A stretch of DNA of 64,000 bases from Ferruginibacter paludis (GTDB lineage: Bacteria; Bacteroidota; Bacteroidia; Chitinophagales; Chitinophagaceae): NCBI RefSeq assembly GCF_030409685.1, contig NZ_JAUFQJ010000004.1, forward strand, positions 843,667 to 907,666, given 5' to 3'. Positions 9,481-17,911 of this stretch are shown here, piece by piece. Position 1 is the stretch's first letter, and each line of letters starts with the position of its first letter. The notes beneath the pieces were generated by a model. That model saw only the letters and a list, made by a program, of their open reading frames with translations, was not told the origin of the DNA and did no database searches. The position numbers and the translations under genes are program-made.

Positions 9481-9582
9481 ATTAGGGATTGAAGCGGAAA
9501 GCCCGCAGCTGAGGGTTTGCGCATGCCTTTATGGCGAGGACTTGCAGCGTAAAGCCCGGCCCGCAGCAGCGGGAAATGCCCT
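9481..9582. repeat. GC-rich intergenic element with repeated AAAGCCCG modules
   Basis: About 100 bases between convergent genes, clearly more GC-rich than its surroundings. It holds two similar modules, GAAGCGGAAAGCCCGCAGC (9491-9509) and GCAGCGTAAAGCCCGGCCCG (9544-9563), and a hairpin-forming end (GCCCGCAGCAGCGGG). AGGG near its left edge and GCCCT at its right edge are roughly inverted. It resembles dispersed extragenic palindromic elements; whether copies exist elsewhere in the genome cannot be seen here. Confidence 0.5.
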
Positions 9583-9631
9583 TATTAAATTCCGGCACCA
9601 TTACTACTTTGACAAGAAAACCTTTTAACGC

Positions 9632-11014
9632 TTACAACCCATTGTTTTTAATCACATCGGCATACCACAAGGCAGAGGCTTTCGGTATTCGATTGAGCGT
9701 TTCTTTCTCCACATAATGTATCCCGAATTTTTTTGAATAACCGCTGGCCCATTCAAAATTATCCAGCAACGACCAGATAAAGTATCCTTTTACGGGTACG
9801 CCCAAATCAATGGCTTCACCAATGGAAGTAATATAAGCCTTGAAAAATTCAATTCTTTCCGCGTCATCCACTTTTCCATCCACCAGTTGATCATCAAAGG
9901 CACACCCGTTTTCTGTAATAAAAACAGCAGGGTTATTATATCGTTCCGCAATCCATTGCAGCAGTTTTTTACATCCCCACGGAACAATGGCCCATTGCAT
10001 ATCTGTTAGCTTCCAGTCTGCATCTATACTCAGGTTCACGTCCTGGTCTTCTGAAAGTCCTCCATTACCGTATACACTTCCCTCCTCTTTATTGTTGGTT
10101 GCGTCAGATGCATACATAGTAGTGTAATGGTTCAATCCAAAAAAATCAGACGAGCCTTTGAGCGATTTTTTTTCGGCCTCAGTAAATGATGGCAGGCGGT
10201 CACCCAATCTTTCTTTCATCACTGCGGGATAATCGCCTTTATAAACAGGATCTGCAAACCAGCCTAAAAAAAACTCCAGCGCTCGTTGCGCCGCGTCTTT
10301 GTCTGCATTGCTATCTGTCAGCGGCTCCCGCCAGTCGCAGTTATTGGTTATGCCAATACAGCCTTCTTGTTGTTGCTGAAATTGAGTGCGGTATAGATGC
10401 ACCGCCTGTGCATGCGCCAGCAATAAATTATGGCCTGCTACATAAGGCAGATCGTTTGATTTTTTACCTGGTGCAAACACGCCATGACCATAGCCCAAAA
10501 TAGCCACCACCCATGCTTCGTTGATGGTGATCCAATTTTTTACGCGGTCGCCAAAATGGGTGAAACAAACTTCTGCATAGTCTGCAAACACGGCCGCTAT
10601 TTCATTACCCAGCCAGCCATCTATTTCAAATTCCAGCGCAGCAGGTAAATCCCAATGATACAGTGTTACCCATGGCTCAATGCCTGCTGCCAGCAGTTCA
10701 TTGATCAGCTTGTTATAAAAGTCAATGCCCTGTTGATTTACAGCACCACGCCCTGCCGGCAATATACGTGACCATGCTATTGAGAATCGGTATGCTTTTA
10801 AACCCATGGCTTTCATCAACGCAACGTCTGCGGCTATGCGATTATAATGATCACAGGCTATTTCACCTGTATCGCCATTTTTTACTTTACCGGGGATCAA
10901 ACAAAACACGTCCCAAATAGATGGTCCTTTTCCATCGGCTTTCCATGCGCCTTCTACCTGGTAAGAAGAAGTGGCACTACCCCAGATAAAGTTGGCCGGA
11001 AATTGCTGTATCAT
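9632..11014 (-). CDS. GH1 beta-glucosidase
   Basis: A 460-residue glycoside hydrolase family 1 enzyme without signal peptide, so cytosolic. The N-terminal signature FIWGSATSSYQVEG is present; the acid/base Glu is E166 in NWITINEAW and the nucleophile is E368 in VFITENG. Substrate-binding W and E residues near the C-terminus are seen in SLLDNFEWASGYSKKFG. It should cleave beta-glucosides such as cellobiose, retaining configuration. The acid/base motif has NEAW rather than the commoner NEP, a known variation. It is transcribed divergently from a sodium:solute symporter across 321 bases, which suggests uptake and cleavage of one substrate. Confidence 0.94.
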   Translation of the reverse strand: MIQQFPANFIWGSATSSYQVEGAWKADGKGPSIWDVFCLIPGKVKNGDTGEIACDHYNRIAADVALMKAMGLKAYRFSIAWSRILPAGRGAVNQQGIDFYNKLINELLAAGIEPWVTLYHWDLPAALEFEIDGWLGNEIAAVFADYAEVCFTHFGDRVKNWITINEAWVVAILGYGHGVFAPGKKSNDLPYVAGHNLLLAHAQAVHLYRTQFQQQQEGCIGITNNCDWREPLTDSNADKDAAQRALEFFLGWFADPVYKGDYPAVMKERLGDRLPSFTEAEKKSLKGSSDFFGLNHYTTMYASDATNNKEEGSVYGNGGLSEDQDVNLSIDADWKLTDMQWAIVPWGCKKLLQWIAERYNNPAVFITENGCAFDDQLVDGKVDDAERIEFFKAYITSIGEAIDLGVPVKGYFIWSLLDNFEWASGYSKKFGIHYVEKETLNRIPKASALWYADVIKNNGL

Positions 11015-11335
11015 AAATTATAAATGAAGTGTTCAAAAAATAGTTGCTCCTGAAAATTAAAAACACTTAAACGAGCTGCCAAGTTATTGCTTTTATACAT
11101 GCTTATTAAAAGCAGGTTCTAAATCCGGATTTTTTTTCAGCTATGCCGGTAAAAGCTGTATATTTCAATAGGCTCATGTGGAGTTTACAATACTGATACT
11201 TTTTTAATTTTTGTTGCGCACATTTCAACAGCAGGCCTGTAAAATATTGTTAAATGAAAAATATTGATTTACTTAATGGATTGATGTGATCTGCCCGTAC
11301 AACCGGCACTTTCATACATCCTCTAAAACTAACAA
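11015..11335. other. Divergent spacer between GH1 and symporter genes
   Basis: 321 bases that must hold both promoters. Near matches to a -7 element are AATTTTTG at 11206-11213 (plus strand, 7 of 8) and a CAAAAAATA stretch at 11034-11042 (minus strand). Neither has a clear -33 partner. No operator, RNA or small gene was recognised. Confidence 0.4.
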
Positions 11336-13267
11336 ATGTATATTCTTTCAACGATTGACCTGCTGATAATACTCGCCTATTTCGTCCTGATGGTGTTTCT
11401 TGGTTTTTATATGAAAAACAAGGCAAAAAAAAGTAAAGATGCATATTTGATGGCCGGCAAATCCTTACCCTGGTATGCTTTGGGGCTGAGCGATGCCAGC
11501 GATATGTTCGACATCAGCGGCACGATGTTGCTCACCAGCATGGCTTTTTTATATGGATTTAAAAGTGTCTTTATTCCCTGGATGTGGCCGGTTTTTAACC
11601 AGGTTTTCCTGATGGTATTCTTAAGCCGCTGGTTGCGCCGTAGCAATGCTACTACCGGTGCAGAATGGTTAAAAACACGCTTTGGTTTAACTGACCGTGG
11701 TGTTGGCCAAAGCCATAAAGTAGTTGTTGCTTTTGCGCTTATTTTATGCATTGGATACATGGCATACGCCTTTGTAGGTGTAGGCGAATTTCTACAGATC
11801 TTCCTGCCTTATGAACGGATAAAAGATACGCTGCCCTTTCTAAATCATGGTGAGGCGGCTTTTACTGCAGGCTCCGACCAATATAAAGCAGCACTCGAAA
11901 TTTCCAAACACAGTACTGCCCAGTTTTACGGTGTCAGCATTTGTTTGATAGCCATGTTGTATAGCATTTTAGGTGGCATGCATGGAATAGTGTTGGCAGA
12001 TGTGATCAAGTACATGATCATGATTGTATGCTCCTTATTTGTTGGTATTATTGCTATGCGGCACCTGAGTGCAACTGGCGTCAATGTGCTGGAAAGAGTG
12101 CCCAAGGGCTGGGACTCACCGTTTTTTGGTATGGACCTTGGCCTTGACTGGAGCAATAAATTAAATGATGCCAAAATAAAATTGGAGAAAGATGGATACC
12201 AGTTGTTTTCAGCTATCATGGGTATGATGTTATTCAGCGGTATTATGAAGAGCCTGGCTGGTCCTGCACCGAATTACGATTGCCAGAAAATACTGAGCAC
12301 CAAAAGCCCGGAAGAGGCTGCTAAAATGAGTGGATTTATTTCTGTGATATTGATGCCGGTAAGGTATTTTATGACGATGGGGCTTTGTATTATGGGCATC
12401 CTGTATTTTAAAGATCTTGACCTGCACAATGGTACAGATGGCCTGATTAATTTTGAAAACATCATGCCGTCCGTTATCAGTAAATTTTTACCGGTGGGAT
12501 TGATCGGGCTGGTGCTGGCCGGTTTTTTAGGTGCCTTTATGAGTAACTTCAGTGGTACTTTAAATGCAGGACAGGCCTACATTGTGAATGATATTTACCT
12601 GAAGTACTTTAATCCGCAGGCAGATCGTAAGAAGATAATTGCGATGAGTTATTTAAGCGGCATCGTAATGGTAATTTTTGGTATTGGCCTCGGGCTGCTC
12701 ATCAAGGATGTCAACATGATTTTCAATATTATTACCGCAGGATTATACGGTGGTTTTGTATGTGCCAATGTTTTAAAATGGTATTGGTGGCGCTTTAATG
12801 CCAACGGCTTTTTTTACGGTATGCTGGCAGGTATTGTGGTGAGCGCCATTCCGCCATTGTTGAGCGTAACGGGCGTTACTACTTATTTTGATGGCACAAG
12901 AATGCTGTATTTTTTCCCTCTGTTTATATTAATACAATTCATTGCCTGTATCATCGGCACCTATAGAGCACCGCCAACGGATATCCCTACTCTGCTTGCA
13001 TTTTATAAAAATGTACGGCCATGGGGATTCTGGAAACCAATCCACTCAATGGCCATGGCAGAAGATCCGACTTTCGAAGCCAATAAAAATTTACCGGTCA
13101 ATATCTTTAATATTGTTCTTGGTATAAGCGGGCAAATTTTGCTGATGCTGTTACCGATGTACCTTATCTTAAATCAATGGAACGGGCTGGGGATTGTGAT
13201 GTCCCTGATAGCGGTAATATTTTTGGTAATGAAACGTACCTGGTGGAACCGCCTAAAAGATTTTTAA
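11336..13267 (+). CDS. Sodium:solute symporter (SSS/SLC5 family)
   Basis: A 643-residue polytopic membrane protein of the sodium:solute symporter family, with about 14 hydrophobic segments. The N-terminal half shows the SSS signature region around residues 38-60 (AGKSLPWYALGLSDASDMFD) and the later GFLGAFMSNFSGTLNAGQAYIVNDIY segment corresponds to the conserved LAAxMSTxxS-type helix 8 sodium-site region. Large cytosolic or periplasmic loops near 250-290 are typical of the sugar/unknown-substrate branch in Bacteroidota. Next to a cytosolic GH1 beta-glucosidase it may import a glycoside with sodium. A rho-independent terminator follows at 13297-13330. Confidence 0.9.
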   Translation: MYILSTIDLLIILAYFVLMVFLGFYMKNKAKKSKDAYLMAGKSLPWYALGLSDASDMFDISGTMLLTSMAFLYGFKSVFIPWMWPVFNQVFLMVFLSRWLRRSNATTGAEWLKTRFGLTDRGVGQSHKVVVAFALILCIGYMAYAFVGVGEFLQIFLPYERIKDTLPFLNHGEAAFTAGSDQYKAALEISKHSTAQFYGVSICLIAMLYSILGGMHGIVLADVIKYMIMIVCSLFVGIIAMRHLSATGVNVLERVPKGWDSPFFGMDLGLDWSNKLNDAKIKLEKDGYQLFSAIMGMMLFSGIMKSLAGPAPNYDCQKILSTKSPEEAAKMSGFISVILMPVRYFMTMGLCIMGILYFKDLDLHNGTDGLINFENIMPSVISKFLPVGLIGLVLAGFLGAFMSNFSGTLNAGQAYIVNDIYLKYFNPQADRKKIIAMSYLSGIVMVIFGIGLGLLIKDVNMIFNIITAGLYGGFVCANVLKWYWWRFNANGFFYGMLAGIVVSAIPPLLSVTGVTTYFDGTRMLYFFPLFILIQFIACIIGTYRAPPTDIPTLLAFYKNVRPWGFWKPIHSMAMAEDPTFEANKNLPVNIFNIVLGISGQILLMLLPMYLILNQWNGLGIVMSLIAVIFLVMKRTWWNRLKDF

Positions 13268-13296
13268 CCAGCCCCCTGATAACAACCCTGATACCG

Positions 13297-13330
13297 GGCA
13301 GCGATAATATCGCTGCCTTCTTTTATTTTT
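13297..13330 (+). terminator. Terminator of the symporter gene
   Basis: GGCAGCGATA/TATCGCTGCC near-perfect hairpin (13297-13317) followed by TTCTTTTATTTTT. Confidence 0.85.
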
Positions 13331-13341
13331 GCAGATTACTA

Positions 13342-13370
13342 TAAAAATGCGGCCCGAAGAATCGGGCCGC
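13342..13370 (-). terminator. Terminator of the fasciclin gene
   Basis: A 9-bp stem (GCGGCCCGA / TCGGGCCGC, loop AGAA) at 13349-13370; on the minus strand it is followed by ATTTTTAT. Confidence 0.85.
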
Positions 13371-13400
13371 CTCATTTAAATTGTATATTGAAAAGTACAC

Positions 13401-13973
13401 CTACTTTGGAAGTAATACATGATCGATTACATGTATCACGCCATTGCTTTGATTTACATCCGCGATGGTTACATAAGCCACGCCACCCTTTTCATCTTTA
13501 ATGGCCACTTTTTTGCCGGCCATCATCGCCGTTAATTTACCGCCTGCAACAGTGGTTAATGTTGCCATTCCGTTGCCATCCTTTATCATCTTTACAAGAT
13601 CAGCAGCGCTCACCTTGCCTGCAACAACATGGTAAGTTAGTATGCCAGCCAGCATTGATTTGTTTTCTGGTTTCAGCAAGGTGGAAACGGTACCTGCCGG
13701 CAGTAAATCAAATGCTGCGTTGGTTGGAGCAAATACAGTGAATGGTCCGGCACTTTGTAAAGTTTCTACCAGCCCAGCGGCTTTAACTGCTGCTACCAGG
13801 GTGGTGTGATCTTTACTGTTTACGGCATTGGTCACAATGTCTTTGGATGGATACATAGCCGCACCGCCTACCATGACTGTTTTTTCTTTTGACATGTTGC
13901 TGGTTTGGGCAAAAGAAAACTGCGTTAATACAAGGGCAGATGCCACCATCAAAATTGTTTTAAACTTTTTCAT
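13401..13973 (-). CDS. Fasciclin (FAS1) domain protein, exported
   Basis: A 190-residue exported protein with a signal peptide (about residues 1-22, ending SFAQ) and one FAS1 domain. The domain marks are FTVFAPTNAAFDLLPAGTV (H1-like motif), the middle LTYHVVAGKVSAADLVK, and the terminal SNGVIHVIDHVLLPK (H2-like motif). FAS1 domains mediate adhesion or protein-protein contacts at the cell surface. It lies left of a sigma/anti-sigma pair; in many Bacteroidota such FAS1 genes neighbour ECF sigma systems, so regulation by that pair is possible but not shown. Confidence 0.92.
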   Translation of the reverse strand: MKKFKTILMVASALVLTQFSFAQTSNMSKEKTVMVGGAAMYPSKDIVTNAVNSKDHTTLVAAVKAAGLVETLQSAGPFTVFAPTNAAFDLLPAGTVSTLLKPENKSMLAGILTYHVVAGKVSAADLVKMIKDGNGMATLTTVAGGKLTAMMAGKKVAIKDEKGGVAYVTIADVNQSNGVIHVIDHVLLPK

Positions 13974-14191
13974 TTTGTAAATTTTATGTGTGATTATTTT
14001 TAAATTGATTTGATAGATGTACGTGGCTTGCGGTATGATGGATTTATAATTTTAGAAAAAAATTGCTTTTTGTTGAAACTATTAAGTGGTGTTAAACAAA
14101 TAGGTGGATTACTATCACATTGATGAAACAGTAGTAAAAAGCGGGCTGTGCTAAAAAGAATCGGTAAAAGAAAATATGCCGAAGTGCTGAA

Positions 14192-14311
14192 TTGTTATTG
14201 ACAAAATTCCAGGGACTTAACCTTCCCTGTAAAGAATTGTTTATTGATTTTGACGGTCACGAAAGTGGGAAATATAAGATCGGGCGAACGTACATCGCCG
14301 TACTCAAATAA
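14192..14311 (+). pseudogene. Coding-like 39-codon remnant or very small gene
   Basis: From a TTG at 14192 to a TAA at 14309-14311 the plus strand reads as a protein-like sequence (middle part KFQGLNLPCKELFIDFDGHE, end KIGRTYIAVLK). Just upstream, a second frame (codons ending at the TGA near 14200) reads KRIGKRKYAEVL, so a single frameshift around 14190-14200 would join the two into a longer product. I do not recognise the family. It may be the decayed C-terminal end of a gene or simply chance. Confidence 0.25.
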
Positions 14312-14342
14312 TAATAATAAAGAAATATCGAAACTTACCCGC

Positions 14343-14369
14343 AAAAAAATGCCGGTAAAAAAGACCGGC
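14343..14369 (-). terminator. Terminator of the sigma/anti-sigma operon
   Basis: Stem GCCGGT/ACCGGC (14351-14369) followed on the minus strand by a run of seven T residues (14343-14349 as A on the plus strand). Confidence 0.75.
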
Positions 14370-14394
14370 CATAAAAATTAAGTGGAAATAAATA

Positions 14395-15207
14395 TTACAT
14401 TTTACCCATCACAAACATGGGCCCTTTCGGGGATGTATTGTCTGGTTCACTTTCAAGTGTTATTGCAAAGGCATCCACCTTACCAAAAGTCTTCATCTTT
14501 TGAATACGAAATTTATCTCCTTTTTTTGAAGTTAAAATCATACCACCGCTTACCGGTTTTCCGTCAACAATACCCCATAACTGGTATTGCTTACCCGCAG
14601 GCGCTTCAGGCAAATTGCTTGGATCAAGATATACTTCTCCTGTATTTTCCATCCAGAAAATTTTTGCGGCAGCGTCGGGTGCTGCTTCAAGTCCTTTTAA
14701 CGATACGGGCTTGCTGAATTTATTTTGTACCACGGCCATATCGCCTTCCATGGTTTTGTTTTCATCTTTTAAACTGGCCAGTTCCTGTTGGGTTTGCTGC
14801 AGGTTTTGAGATATGTCGTTGCTCTTATTGTACAACATAATATTTACGGCAATACTGCCTATCAGTAAAGCTACGGAAGCTGCCGCGGCGTATTTCCAGT
14901 ATGGAGCAATGCCAATTACAGGCGCCGATATATTTTTTTCTGGTTTAACCGGCGCAGTTGCAACCGGTGCAGATTCCACTTGTTCATTGTTAATGCGTGC
15001 AAATACTTTTTCTTTTACAGAATCAGAAGGTTGCTTCGCAAAAGCCCGGGCGTACAATTCCATTCCCGATTCTATCTGCTCCAGTTCTTCAGCAACTTCA
15101 GGGTATTGTGCAACGTACGCCTGTACATCCCGTTGCTCCTGTTCAGAGGCGAGGCCGGCAGCGTAAAGCTCCAAAATTCCTGATGATATGATATCCTGCG
15201 GTTTCAA
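14395..15207 (-). CDS. Anti-sigma factor (RskA-like C-terminal domain)
   Basis: A 270-residue inner-membrane anti-sigma factor. The N-terminal cytosolic part (1-75, with ILELYAAGLASEQEQRDVQA) resembles RskA-type sigma-binding domains and lacks an HxxxCxxC zinc site. A single membrane helix is at about 103-123 (KYAAAASVALLIGSIAVNIM), then a periplasmic coiled coil (Gln/Glu/Leu-rich, about 126-160), and the C-terminal RskA domain with MENTGEVYLDPSNLPEAP and YQLWGIVDGKPVSGG. It overlaps the sigma factor gene by 4 bases (ATGA), so translation is coupled. It should hold the sigma factor inactive until a cell-surface signal triggers its proteolysis. Confidence 0.9.
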   Translation of the reverse strand: MKPQDIISSGILELYAAGLASEQEQRDVQAYVAQYPEVAEELEQIESGMELYARAFAKQPSDSVKEKVFARINNEQVESAPVATAPVKPEKNISAPVIGIAPYWKYAAAASVALLIGSIAVNIMLYNKSNDISQNLQQTQQELASLKDENKTMEGDMAVVQNKFSKPVSLKGLEAAPDAAAKIFWMENTGEVYLDPSNLPEAPAGKQYQLWGIVDGKPVSGGMILTSKKGDKFRIQKMKTFGKVDAFAITLESEPDNTSPKGPMFVMGKM

Positions 15208-15755
15208 TTGTATTGTAACATTTTTCTTAATTCCAAAATTGCGGTTCGCATCCTTGTTTTTACGGTACCCAACGGCACACCCAGTTCCTTTGCGATTTCG
15301 TCCTGGGTGAATCCGCTGAAATAAGCCATATCAATAATAACACGTTGTTCGGGTTTCAGGTTAGCAAGCTGTTTTCTTATGCCTAGTGAGTCAAATTTAA
15401 GAAGGGTGCTGCTGGTATCTGGTATATTATTTACGGAATTTTCGTCACCTGAGATTTTTGTTTGTTTTTTATACCCCTTGCTGCGCAACACATCAATGGT
15501 TAAATTCCTTGTGAGGTTTAACATCCAGGTAAACAGGCGTCCTTTTGACTGATCGTATTGGTTGAAATTATGCCAGATCTTTACAAATGCTTCCTGCAGG
15601 ATATCTTCCGCCAGTGCACTGTCTTCAACCAATCTGAAAATAATGTTGTTTAATGCACCCGCATAATTATCATATAAATAGGAGAATGCCTGCTGATCCT
15701 GTCGCTGCAATAACACAACGAGCTCTTCTTCACTATATTTATTGATGGGTTCCAA
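15204..15755 (-). CDS. ECF RNA polymerase sigma factor
   Basis: A sigma-70 family extracytoplasmic-function sigma factor. Region 2 is seen as AFSYLYDNYAGALNNIIFRL and AEDILQEAFVKIWHNFNQYD with the -10 contact segment GRLFTWMLNLTRNLTID; region 4 ends with FSGFTQDEIAKELGVPLGTV followed by KTRM. The frame is open to an ATG at 15818 (204 residues), but I prefer the TTG at 15755 (183 residues): a good promoter (15790-15819) lies inside the longer version, and ECF proteins usually begin just before YSEEELVVLL. The anti-sigma factor follows with a 4-base overlap. Targets are not visible. Confidence 0.9.
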   Translation of the reverse strand: MEPINKYSEEELVVLLQRQDQQAFSYLYDNYAGALNNIIFRLVEDSALAEDILQEAFVKIWHNFNQYDQSKGRLFTWMLNLTRNLTIDVLRSKGYKKQTKISGDENSVNNIPDTSSTLLKFDSLGIRKQLANLKPEQRVIIDMAYFSGFTQDEIAKELGVPLGTVKTRMRTAILELRKMLQYN

Positions 15756-15789
15756 AAATGTATTGACCTTGAATTTAAGTTGATAAAAA

Positions 15790-15819
15790 TAAAGATATTT
15801 TAAATACCTTTTGTACAAT
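15790..15819 (-). promoter_or_regulatory. Promoter of the sigma/anti-sigma operon
   Basis: On the minus strand ATTG (15816-15819) is followed after 18 bases by TATCTTTA (15790-15797), a good match to the Bacteroidota housekeeping consensus. The transcript would start near 15784, downstream of the ATG at 15818, supporting the TTG start. Confidence 0.5.
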
Positions 15820-15833
15820 TACAATAATAAAAA

Positions 15834-16175
15834 ATGTTCCTAAAAACTATTCCGGTTTTACCAGCTGTTAGCATCAGGGATACGATTGATTTCTATAGTT
15901 CAAAACTCGGTTTTACAGGCGTCAACCAGGGCGACTATGGCATCCTGAAATTAAAGGATGCTGAAATACACTTATCCATGTTCGACATAAATAAGCCATT
16001 CCATCCCGGCAGCTGCTTTATTTTAACGGATGATATTGAATGCCTGTATGCAGATTTCTCCGCAAAAGAATTGATTTATCCAAGGACAGTACTGAAGGAC
16101 AAACCCGGACGATATAAAGAATTTAGTATTAAAGACAATAATGGAAACCTGGTACGGTTTGGGCAAAAAAAATAG
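15834..16175 (+). CDS. VOC (glyoxalase/bleomycin-resistance fold) family protein
   Basis: A 113-residue protein with the two beta-alpha-beta-beta-beta halves of the vicinal-oxygen-chelate fold: the N-terminal IPVLPAVSIRDTIDFYSSKL start and the C-terminal half ending EFSIKDNNGNLVRFGQKK are characteristic of the bleomycin-resistance-like subgroup. The metal ligand pattern is incomplete (one His in IHLSMF, Glu in YKEFSIKD), so it may bind a ligand rather than catalyse. No signal peptide; cytosolic. Divergent from the sigma factor gene and probably transcribed alone. Confidence 0.85.
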   Translation: MFLKTIPVLPAVSIRDTIDFYSSKLGFTGVNQGDYGILKLKDAEIHLSMFDINKPFHPGSCFILTDDIECLYADFSAKELIYPRTVLKDKPGRYKEFSIKDNNGNLVRFGQKK

Positions 16176-16229
16176 TTGCAGAAGCATCTGCTAATATTCC
16201 ATATGTAAATGATGATAGTCGCGGGCTGA

Positions 16230-16859
16230 TTAATTGGCTGTATTTACTGCCTGCACTTCATAAACGGGGCTGAATAAATATATTTTTCCCGTGGCAATTT
16301 CTTTGCATTTAAACCGCTTCCTTACCCGTTCCTCCTTTAAAAAAACACGGCCTCCCCTGATGGAAAACAAGGCTCCGGCGGGCAAACTTTCAATCAATAG
16401 TACGCCTTCCCTCTTTTTATCGTATTTGTACAACACCCTCAGTAGTGCAGTGTCTGCACAACTGCTGGCGGCGGGGTTTTGAAGCGTTTTAAGTAAAGTC
16501 TGCTGAATATCTGCGGGAAAAATCTGCTTTGCCAGGAATTGCTCCAGCACTTTGCTGAATTCATTCTTCCACTCCTGGCCATGTGCCTGAACGCGGTGGC
16601 CATAGCGTTCAAATGTAAATAAATGCGCCAGTTCATGCAGCAGGGTAATTAAAAAAGCATAGGGATTTAAATTGCCATTTACACTGATGCGGTGATTTTT
16701 ATTAAGATGAGAATTGCGGTAATCGCCCAGTACCGACTTTCGTTCACGGGTAATGGTTAATTGTACTTTGTAATGCAGCAGGTAGTGAACCACGCCTCCA
16801 AAACTGCCTTCTGGTAAATAATTTTTTAACTGGTGTAACGGGGCTTCCTGCTTAGGCAT
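16230..16859 (-). CDS. SprT-like zinc metalloprotease domain protein
   Basis: A 209-residue protein with the zincin motif HELAH in LITLLHELAHLFTFERYGHR (about residues 90-109) and a further His in AHGQEWKNEF, as in SprT/Spartan-like domains. The N-terminal part has the LTITRERKSVLGDYR strand seen in the family. The C-terminal 70 residues (FSIRGGRVFLKEERVRKRFK) may replace the zinc-ribbon of other SprT proteins. No signal peptide. Its start overlaps the stop region of the upstream 4-TM protein gene by 8 bases, so it is the third gene of a bactofilin operon. Function in Bacteroidota is unknown. Confidence 0.85.
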   Translation of the reverse strand: MPKQEAPLHQLKNYLPEGSFGGVVHYLLHYKVQLTITRERKSVLGDYRNSHLNKNHRISVNGNLNPYAFLITLLHELAHLFTFERYGHRVQAHGQEWKNEFSKVLEQFLAKQIFPADIQQTLLKTLQNPAASSCADTALLRVLYKYDKKREGVLLIESLPAGALFSIRGGRVFLKEERVRKRFKCKEIATGKIYLFSPVYEVQAVNTAN

Positions 16860-17247
16860 TTTTTGAACGATTCAGTTTCATAACCATACCAACTTCTGTA
16901 GCAAGGTAAACAAAGTAAATTACCATGGCTGCGATAACTGTTGGCTTACTGAATTTTTCCTTCATGGTAAACCAGTAAACAAAAACGGCAATTATGCAGG
17001 CGAACATTTTAATCATCATACCGCCCATTACACTACGTACAAAAACATTGGGATTGGCATTTTGCAGTGCCTTTTGCTGAATATAAAAAGTGATAAGCGT
17101 GAGTATACAAAACAATAAGTTGGCAATAATAAGCACGTCATTATCTACGCCCCATTTTGCCAACAGGTTTTTAGCTGATATAAAAAAGCCATTACAAAAA
17201 ATAAACAACAGCAACAGTGGTATTAAAAATTTTCTCTTTCCCTTCAT
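16852..17247 (-). CDS. Small four-helix membrane protein, unknown function
   Basis: A 131-residue protein with four hydrophobic segments (about 8-26, 38-55, 72-95, 102-122). In other Bacteroidota a small membrane protein of this kind often lies between bactofilin and ATP synthase genes and is sometimes called ATP synthase I-like; I see no sequence motif that proves this, and no atp genes are in this window. It follows bactofilin after 28 bases and overlaps the SprT-like gene by 8 bases. Confidence 0.7.
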   Translation of the reverse strand: MKGKRKFLIPLLLLFIFCNGFFISAKNLLAKWGVDNDVLIIANLLFCILTLITFYIQQKALQNANPNVFVRSVMGGMMIKMFACIIAVFVYWFTMKEKFSKPTVIAAMVIYFVYLATEVGMVMKLNRSKNA

Positions 17248-17275
17248 TGTTTTTTACTGTTACTGATATAGTTGC

Positions 17276-17680
17276 CTACTGGTTAACCGCTGTGGACAAC
17301 TCTACATTTAATTCTACCACATTCGCACCCATATGACAACGGCCGTTGAAAGTTGCTGTTGGCTCTACTTCAAGCTTTCCTGCAAAAATATCTCCGTCAA
17401 TAATACACTTACCCCGTAACTGCAGTATTTCTTTGATATCCATCTGCCCGGTTACTTTGCCCAGTACGTCTGCATTTTTTCCTTTGATAGCACCATCAAT
17501 CACTCCATCGGCGCCTACTAAAACTTTTGCTTTGGATGTAAGGTTTCCGATCAGTGTACCGTCAATCCTGATGTCGCCTGTACTTTCTATATTACCATTG
17601 ATGGTTGTTCCTGCACCGATGATTGTTGTGCTTCCTCCCTGGGCTTCGCTGCCGCCGGATTTAGATTTTGAGTTGAACAT
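17276..17680 (-). CDS. Bactofilin (polymer-forming cytoskeletal protein)
   Basis: A 134-residue bactofilin. The core shows the short repeated beta-helix turns: TTIIGAGTTINGNIESTGDI, then DGTLIGNLTSKAKVLVGADG, IDGAIKGKNADVLGKVTGQM and the ending strands. Bactofilins polymerise without nucleotide and scaffold cell-wall or envelope proteins at the inner membrane. Upstream is a membrane anchor like the N-terminus of M23 peptidases, the usual partner of bactofilins. A perfect -7 element lies at 17731-17738. Confidence 0.93.
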   Translation of the reverse strand: MFNSKSKSGGSEAQGGSTTIIGAGTTINGNIESTGDIRIDGTLIGNLTSKAKVLVGADGVIDGAIKGKNADVLGKVTGQMDIKEILQLRGKCIIDGDIFAGKLEVEPTATFNGRCHMGANVVELNVELSTAVNQ

Positions 17681-17730
17681 TGTAATTGATTTTTTTAGGT
17701 TTGGAATTGGTTATGTCGAAATATAGTATG

Positions 17731-17738
17731 CAAAATTA
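17731..17738 (-). promoter_or_regulatory. Candidate -7 element of the bactofilin operon
   Basis: CAAAATTA on the plus strand is TAATTTTG on the minus strand, an exact TAnnTTTG. No clear -33 box; about 50 bases upstream of the start codon. Confidence 0.45.
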
Positions 17739-17911
17739 TTTCTTTATCTGTTTAAAAAAATATCAGATAAAAAATATATTCAAAATAGTTAACCTGCAAA
17801 GCTCTGAGCTTTCACTGTATCCAATCCTTTACCGGCATGACACTTTCTACGAACAGCAATAAAACAACGTCGAAATATAATTAATGGTATGCAATGGTGA
17901 ATAAGTTTTAA

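Larger units (their letters stand above)
13974..14394. other. Spacer between fasciclin and anti-sigma genes
   Basis: 421 bases. It contains the promoter region of the fasciclin gene (no clear consensus seen), a coding-like short frame on the plus strand (14192-14311, listed separately) and the terminator of the sigma/anti-sigma operon (14343-14369). Confidence 0.5.

Noticed and set aside
15834..16175. Antibiotic (bleomycin) resistance gene
   Set aside because: The VOC fold is very broad; no resistance context and incomplete metal ligands, so only the fold is claimed.
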